A stretch of 64,000 bases of DNA, from assembly GCF_032854445.1 (NCBI RefSeq), contig NC_088301.1, forward strand, positions 10,104,281-10,168,280, given 5' to 3'. Source of the DNA: Liolophura sinensis (lineage: Eukaryota > Mollusca > Polyplacophora > Chitonida > Chitonidae). The position numbers were made by a program, and so were the translations under genes. Below the pieces are notes generated by a model, which worked only from the letters and a program-made list of their open reading frames with translations, had not been told where the DNA came from and did not search any database. Positions 56,601 to 64,000 of the stretch are shown piece by piece (position 1 is the first letter of the stretch; every line of letters begins with the position of its first letter).

Positions 56601-58584
56601 TGTGTCTAAATTGTTAGGTTATGAATAAGGAAGCCGCTATTAAAGTGTGGTAACAGAAGGAAGTTGTATATAACTGCGATTTACAAAATTCTGAAACATT
56701 CTACATATTGTCTTATATTTATCGAGGACAGATCATTAAGGTTGCAGTGCATAAAAGACAATTTTGCACGTCTATATTGGCATCAAGCCAAACATTATTT
56801 TAAGTCAAATATACCGTAATTTTGGTAGTTTTCGCCATCTAAATTATTACAAACATTTAGATGGTGTTTTTCTGTTGAAACGAAGTCTGTTCATTTTGTT
56901 TCTAGGAAATGGTAAGCTTTTTCCTTCCAAAACACAAAAATGAATGGGATTTCTGTTCCATCACCTGAATTGTTACTTTGATGCCTTTACTTGTAATACT
57001 ACATAGAAACCTTCACAATCTTACTATTTAGACAGATAATACTAGAACAAATCTGGTATTTATTACTAGTATTATTATTATTTTTTTTAATTGTATATTT
57101 CTCCTTAAAGGGTATTATATAGTTCAATGAAATATTTTCTCTGACAAGAGCTGATGTTCAGAAATCCTGGACATGCATGTAGCTGTTAATCTGACAAGTG
57201 TTAATCTGGGCAGGGGGGGGATAATGGATTGAGCCTTGTGAGGGGCTAAATTGCAGGTTTTTACAACGTTTGTTGATAACTGAATTATATGCTTTCACAA
57301 ATTACATGTGAAATGTGGTAATTCATTCGATCAGCGCCTGAAGGCCAGTTTTACTCTTGAAATATTGTTATTTTTTATTATTTACTATGAAAACTCATGG
57401 TACAAGGAATTAGGCTTAATGTATTTTATACTTTGTGTTCTAGCTTATATTTGACCTTTTTCATATACATGTATGTGTATGTATATATGATATTCTCTTG
57501 ATGTTGAGGGCCAGTTTTCGTTTTTCTTATCTGTCAATGGTATTTTAAAAATGCTCTTATGCTTTCAAATTTCACTTCATTTGATTTGTATTGACAGTCT
57601 GTACTTGTATTGATTTAATGTCACAGGGATGTGTTGGTCACGTAAACATGGAAATGTATTAACTGGCTTGCAATATTATAATGCTCTAAACACTCTAAAA
57701 GCCTAGAACATCACAGTTGAATATACTTTTAAAGTTTAAACCTCGAATTACATGTATTTTAATTGACAAAATTACCTCCCCCCCCAAACATAGAAAAAAT
57801 TTGATATTGTACGCCATTTATAAACTTGAAAAAAATTTGGTTTATAGTGCTATTGTGCCTTTTTGTTTCCATGTATGTTTAATACTGTGTTTATAGCAGA
57901 ATTAACCAAAGAACTTGACTGCTGGAAGACAAATTTGTACATACTTTATACAAAAATAACCTGATGAATCAGCAAAACGTTTTAAAGACATGTTGCTAGT
58001 TGTTTTGGTTGGTGATAGCATTAACTTACAGATAAATAGATATTTGATGAAGACAGTTGCTACATTTGCATGGCCTATAGATCAGCTGATCTACACCTTT
58101 TTCTACCTGTATTTGTGCTATGAGGATGTCATATACGTTTCATGAGTCTTAGAGGGGTGGAGGTGGAGTGGGGGTATTGTTTAAGATATTAACTATATAT
58201 TCACTATATATCATGTGCTTTTTTCCCATTGTTGTTTTATTTACCGGTGATGGAAAATATACTGCTCTTTTGTGATTTTGGGAGATAATCTTAGTTTTGT
58301 GCTGGTGTCCTCCCAGGTGTACAGATATCGTTTGAAGTGCCTGTGTGTACATTTCACTGTTGCCAGTATTCCTGTATTACGGAATTATTTAACCTGACTG
58401 AAGTACATTTACATGTACTTAAACCCAGCTGTTGATGATATAAAGTTATATAACCTGTAAATAGAGATGAAATCCCAAGTGTTTCATAAACTGATGATAA
58501 TTAAGATATTAAGGACAGATTGCCAATTTATACGTTGTAGGTAGTTATTTGTTGCATGCCTGTTCTAAATTATCAAGATAGACA
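56601..58584. other. Intergenic, nothing recognised
   Basis: AT-rich sequence with homopolymer runs. No ORF with domain sense and no repeat family identified. Confidence 0.5.
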
Positions 58585-60400
58585 TTTACCAGTTGCAAAC
58601 CTTTAATCATGATAACAATTAGCCACATGCACACCTTTTCATCATGATAACAATTAGCCACATGCACACCTTTTCATCATGATAACAATTAGCCACATGT
58701 GCACCTCTTCATCATGATAATAATTTGCCACATGTGCACCTATTCATCATGATAACAATTTGCCACATGCACACCTTTTCATCATAACAATTTGCCACAT
58801 GCACACCTTGTCATCATGATAACAATTTGCCACATGCGCACCTTGTCATCATGATAACAATTTGCCACATGCACACCTTTTCATCATGATAACAATTTGC
58901 CACATGCACACCTTTTCATCATGATAACAATTTGCCACATGCACACCTTGTCATCATGATAACAGTTTGTCACATGCACACCTTTTCATCATGATAACAG
59001 TTTGTCACATACACACCTTTTCATCATAACAATTTGCCACATACACACCTTTTCATCATGATAACAATTTGCCACATACACACCTTTTCATCATGATAAC
59101 AGTTTGTCACATGCACACCTTTTCATCATGATAATAATTTGTTTTGTGCACACCTTTTCAGCCTAACAATTTGCCACATACACACCTTTTCATCATGATA
59201 ACAATTTGCCACATACACACCTTTTCATCATGATAACAATTTGCCACATGCACACCTTTTCGTCATGATAACAATTTGCCACATGCACACCTTTTCATCA
59301 TAACAGTTTGTCACATACACACCTTTTCATCATAACAATTTGCCACATGCACACCTTTTCATCATGATAACAATTTGCCACATGCACACCTTGTCATCAT
59401 GATAACAGTTTGTCACATGCACACCTTGTCATCATGATAACAGTTTGTCACATGCACACCTTTTCATCATGATAATAATTTGTTTTGTGCACACCTTTTC
59501 AGCCTAACAATGTGCCACATACACACCTTTTCATCATGATAACAATTTGCCACATACACACCTTTTCATCATGATAACAATTTGCCACATGCACACCTTG
59601 TCATCATGCTAACAGTTTGTCACATGCACACCTTTTCAGCATAACATTTTGCCACATGCACACCTTGTCATCATGCTAACAGTTTGTCACATGCACACCT
59701 TTTCAGCATAACATTTTGCCACATGCACACCTTTTCATCCTGATAATAATTTGTTTTGTGCACACCTTTTTAGTCTAACAATTTGCCACATACACACCTT
59801 TTCATCATGATAACAATTTGCCACATACACACCTTTTCATCATGATAACAATTTGCCACATGCACACCTTTTCATCATGATAACAGTTTGTCACATGCAC
59901 ACCTTGTCATCATGATAACAGTTGGTCACATGCACACCTTTTCAGCATAACATTTTGCCACATGCACACCTTTTCATCATGATAACAATTTGCCATGTGC
60001 ACACCTTTTCATCATAACTTGCCACATGCACACCTTGTCATTATGATAACAATTTGCCATGTGCACACCTTAAATCATTATAAAAATTTGCCATGTGCAC
60101 ACTTTTTCACCATGAAAGCAATTTGCCTCATGCGCACCTCTTCATCATGATAACAACTTGCCACATGCGCACTTTTAATCATGAGAACAATTTGCCACAT
60201 GCACACCTTTTTATCATGATAACAATTGCTGTGCTGAAGATAGAAATTTGCCATTTGCACACCTTTCATCATAACAATGTAGCAGTCGGCAACATGCGCA
60301 CCTTTAATCAAGATGGCAATTTGCAAATTGCACACCTCTGTATCAGGGTAGCAATTTGCCACTCACACACTTTCAATCATGCAACAGTGCACATATGTGC
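58585..60400. repeat. Minisatellite, 35-base unit, about 50 copies
   Basis: The unit is CATGATAACAATTTGCCACA + TGCACACCTTTTCAT; the word TTTGCC recurs at 58861 and 58896. Six-base-shorter units (lacking GATAAC-type sequence) and TTTGTTTTGTGCACACC variants recur in blocks, showing higher-order duplication. The right end (60060-60400) is degenerate. Confidence 0.95.
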
Positions 60401-60769
60401 CACAAACAGGTTGATCAGTGCTGCTTTAGTTGATCAGATTACGATCAGATTTTGATGGTTGTCAGTAGGGGACATATGTGCCACAAACAATTAGTGCTGC
60501 TTTTGTCAGATTATGATCAAATTTGATTGTTGTTGGTAGGGGACTTATGGGCTATATAGAAATTGATTGGTGCTGCTTTTTGATAAAAGCATTTCTGTCA
60601 TTTGATGGTTGCAGAAACATGGCTTGTATGCAACCTATATGTTGGTCAATTTGCTGGATGTGTTTATCGGAATATGACCAAAAAATCCATGGTGTTTGAT
60701 GTGTGCAGTTGACATTCTCCATGTACAAGTTGATCAGTGCTGCTTTTGTAGATAAAGGTGAGGAGATTG

Positions 60770-61520
60770 GGCTATGTCCTATTTGAGGAGATTGGGCTCT
60801 GCTCTGTTTGAAGAGATTGGCTCTGTTCTGTTTAAGGAGATTGGGCTTCTGATCTGTTTGAGGAGATTGACTCTGTTCTGTTTAAGGAGTTTGGCTCTGT
60901 TCTTTTTAAGGAGATTGACTCTGTTCTGTTTAATTAGAGTGTGTTCTGCTGTGTTGGAGGGGAGCGGGCACTGTTCTGTTTGAGCAGATTTGGGTTCTGT
61001 TTTGTTTGAGCAGATTGAGATCTGCTTTGTTTTAAGGAGAATGTGTTCTGCTATGTTGGAGGGGAGTGGGCTCTCTCTGTAGAGTAGGGTGGGCTCTGTT
61101 CTGTTTGAGGAGATTGGGATCTGCTTTGTTTTAAGGAGAGTGTGCCCTGCTATGTTGGAGGGGAGTGGGCTCTCTCTGTAGAGTAGGGTGGGCTCTGTTA
61201 TGTTTGAGGAGATTGGTATCTGCTTTGTTTTAAGGAGAGTGTGTTCTGCAATGTTGGAGGGGAGTGGGCTCTCTCTGTAGAGTAGGGTGGGCTCTGTTCT
61301 GTTTGAGGAGATTGGTATCTGTTTTGTTTTAAGGAGAGTGTGTTCTGCAATGTTGGAGGGGAGTGGGCTCTCTCTGTAGAGTAGGGTGGGCTCTGTTATG
61401 TTTGAGGAGATTGGTATCTGCTTTGTTTTAAGGAGAGTGTGTTCTGCAATGTTGGAGGGGAGTGGGCTCTCTCTGTAGAGTAGGGTGGGCTCTGTTCTGT
61501 TTGAGGAGAATGGGAGAGTT
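60770..61520. repeat. Minisatellite, 99-base unit
   Basis: Unit words: GTTGGAGGGGAGTGGGCTCT, CTCTGTAGAGTAGGGTGGGC, TCTGTTCTGTTTGAGGAGAT, TGGTATCTGCTTTGTTTTAA. The left part is built of about 22-base units with GGAGATTGGGCTCTG. The period is a multiple of three and a 266-codon minus-strand frame runs through it with a 33-residue repeat. I regard that frame as a by-product. Confidence 0.9.
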
Positions 61521-62049
61521 TCTCTCTTTGCTTGTTGAGATTTCAGGAAATGATTAAGAACATTATCCCTTTTGATCAAGGCTGGTGATTTTTGTTTATG
61601 GCAGATCTACTCTAAGCTGTTACCTATACAATTTATTCTCATTTCCTAGACTTTGCCCTGGAGTTTGTATATGTATATATAGGTGAGCCTTGAGTCTGCA
61701 ATCTTTTCTTACATTGTATTTTTTTCTCTGATGTTCAAGCTTGTTGTTTTACTTTTATATCATCAAGATTTGACTGAAAAATCTGCCGTTTTGTGATAAT
61801 TAGCCTCATTGGTTTTTCTTATGTTCTCATCATATTTTTCATGAACATATCCGGCCAGTAAGCCCACAAAAGGGACCGTTCCTCGTTTTAAAGGTCACTG
61901 TTGTTAAGCTCTGTATCCTTACGGAAATTGTCCACAGATAACTTTTTTGTATTTATGACCCCCTGTGTCCTTTGTAATTTGTTCTTTTTGCAGCTGGTAA
62001 TCTGTTCCTCACTGATAAGCGTAACCTTTTCACGATAGCGAAATATATA

Positions 62050-62600
62050 TTTACGGTATATTCCAGGTCCAGTACAGTGCATATTTCAGGTCCAGTGTAA
62101 TGCATATTCCAAGTCCGGTGAAATGTATATTCCAGGTCCAGGAGAATGCATACCCAAGGTCCAGTGGACACATATTCCATGTCCTTTTAAGTGCGTACTT
62201 CAGGACCAGTGTAATGCGAGTTCAAGGTCTAATGAAATGCACATTCCAATCCCAGTGTAATGCATATTCCAGCTTAAGGAAATGCACTTTCCGTGTCCAG
62301 TGTGACGCATATTCCAGGCTTAATGAAATGCACATTATGAGCCCAGTGTAATGTATATTCCAGGCTTAATGAAATGCACATTCCGTGTCCAGTGTAATGC
62401 ATATTCCAGGCGTCATGAAATGCAGGTTTCGGGTCATGTAGATTGTATATTTCTGGTGCAGTGAAATGCATATTTTGCGTATTGAAAAATGCATCGCAAT
62501 GAAACGCATATTCCATATTCACTGAAATGGCTATTCCAGGTCCAGTAAATTGCATATTCCAGATACATTAAATTGTATATTTCAGGGCCAATGCAATTCA
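62050..62600. repeat. Minisatellite, about 23-base unit
   Basis: Degenerate units GTCCAGTGTAATGCATATTC + CAG repeat about 22 times. The ORFs on both strands are artefacts. Confidence 0.88.
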
Positions 62601-62658
62601 CCTCATAACACATTGATATTAGCATATCTCCACCTCAGATTACCCCAAAACAACATAG

Positions 62659-62928
62659 TTACACTCAGAAAAATTAATCGGTTAATTTTTACTCAAAGTC
62701 TGTTGTGTGAATGAAGCTAGAATGTATTCTGTTATTATAACGTAATACTGTTATTACTGACATATTCAATATAATATCTTGTTCGTCTGATAAAATCTTT
62801 ATGTTGAATTAATAGAATATGTATATTATATTTAAAATAATAATCCGATGCAATAGCAGGATACATTCTACTCTCGCTCGGACGACAGACTTCCTATTAA
62901 AATTATAAGATTAATTTTTTGAGTGTAA
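62659..62928. mobile_element. 270-base MITE with terminal inverted repeats
   Basis: The left end TTACACTCAGAAAAATTAAT and the right end ATTAATTTTTTGAGTGTAA are reverse complements over about 20 bases with one gap. Further in, CTAGAATGTATTCTG (left) and the complement of CAGGATACATTCTAC (right) also pair, so the inverted repeat is long and interrupted. No coding content. Confidence 0.75.
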
Positions 62929-64000
62929 GTATACAAAAGTTGTTTGTAATGCTTCATGTACTTTGCACGGGAGACGCTATGAGAATATTTTAAATGAACT
63001 TCGGCATCGGTAAAGAAATATTTAATGTATATGTGTGTATAATCTATGTCCTGTTTCTTAAAAAAAAAAAAATACCATGACAGTGCGGTAACTAAAACCT
63101 AGAAGGTATCTCAGTTTGCATTATGACTGCATGCAGCTATTTACTTCCCAATCATAAAGCTAAATATTTTGTTTGTAATGAAAAAGCGTTGTCGAAAACA
63201 AAAGATTCACAAACAGGATAAATAATATACGTGTACTATTTTTTGGAAAAGCTTGAGTTATCTCTACGTTTCACTTTGTATCGCACACGTTCATTTTCTC
63301 ATGTAGCTGACAACTGTTTTTGTGCCACAGATTTGAATGTTTCACTTGTGTAACAGCCGTCAGGTGTAGGTTGGGAAAACCTGGCTCAGGCGCCAGTGGT
63401 TTGTCGTGCGAGCGCGCCTGCAGATGCATGTTCGCTGTCAGTATTTCTTACAACGTCATTCCTGTTGTGAGGATTCCATTTTTGTTTGTTGTGAATTGCC
63501 TGGGACACATTATCGCGCATAGCTTGTGTAACGTTTTAAAATGTCTGATATACTATATAAACTAGTAGTGTTTTTTCCAAGGCCTATACTCCCTAATACG
63601 GCTTGCCTCAGTGCTTCTTTAGAAAATTTTGTTTCCAAATTTCGTGTAGGTTGCGAGCTTGAGTTGCTCACCAAGCTTACCAATGTAAAACGCAATACAC
63701 GAGTTCAAAAACTCTTCATTAACATAATCTCAGCACCGGAATTGTACTGTTTTTGAACTGTTTAAATTTGGGGGAGGGGAGGGGGGATTTTTTTTTCTCC
63801 AGCCCAACCCAACACATCGTTGGGCGAACTCGTAGAGTAGTAATATTGAGATGTCCGTGTAACGGATCACCAGATGGTCTAAAGTGTGTGGTGAAATTTA
63901 GCTTTATCTGCATGTAGTTTTCATGAAACTGTGTCAGAGGACGCTATCGCTTTCTTGCAGTGCAATTCTCATTATGGGTTTGTATAGAATCCAACGGAAA
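62929..64000. other. Intergenic end of window
   Basis: No gene recognised. 63350-63430 is locally richer in G+C and CpG than its surroundings, which could mark a promoter or exon of a neighbouring gene; nothing else supports that. Confidence 0.35.

Noticed and set aside
63320-63565. Cysteine-rich ORF in a locally G+C-richer stretch
   Set aside because: Cysteines are not in any spacing I recognise, and overlapping ORFs exist on the other strand. Kept only as a possible promoter-like region.

Overview
The window is AT-rich animal DNA with introns, short tandem arrays and tRNA-derived SINEs. The SINE body and general texture suggest a mollusc (bivalve or gastropod), or at least a lophotrochozoan. 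That is inference; nothing here fixes the species.

One gene dominates. On the + strand, from about 13.6 kb to about 55.2 kb, 17 coding exon positions join in consistent phase with GT-AG borders. They encode a type I cytokine receptor with the gp130 (IL6ST) domain order: signal peptide, Ig-like domain, cytokine-binding module of two domains (C-X9-C-x-W signature, and a G-strand WSEPS in place of WSxWS), three more fibronectin III domains, one membrane helix, a weak Box1-like juxtamembrane segment and a long acidic tail. Domain borders all fall on phase-1 introns, and each CHR/FN3 domain is split over two or more exons, as in vertebrate gp130-family genes. The N-terminal CHR half-domain has two candidate exons, 23451-23623 and 30140-30324. 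They are related in sequence, and both enter in phase 2 and leave in phase 1, so exactly one must be used. A 30-base micro-exon just before them is an optional in-frame cassette. The last exon keeps recognisable cytoplasmic-tail sequence, but is broken by four +1 shifts, three clearly at homopolymers, and two in-frame stops. As written, the receptor would end soon after the membrane.

Layout. 1-13.6 kb: no gene recognised; a minus-strand SINE, a small minisatellite, and presumably an unseen 5' untranslated exon. 13.6-18.5 kb: signal-peptide, Ig and first CHR exons, with a 740-base foldback element in the first visible intron. 18.5-31.8 kb: large intron region with the two alternative exons and three minisatellites. 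31.8-39.8 kb: closely spaced FN3 exons. 39.8-53.9 kb: membrane, Box1 and juxtamembrane exons separated by huge minisatellite arrays (50, 76, 127 and 42 base units). 53.9-56.6 kb: tail exon and 3' UTR. 56.6-64 kb: intergenic, with 35, 99 and 23 base arrays and a 270-base MITE. Most open frames outside the receptor lie in repeats or are spurious.
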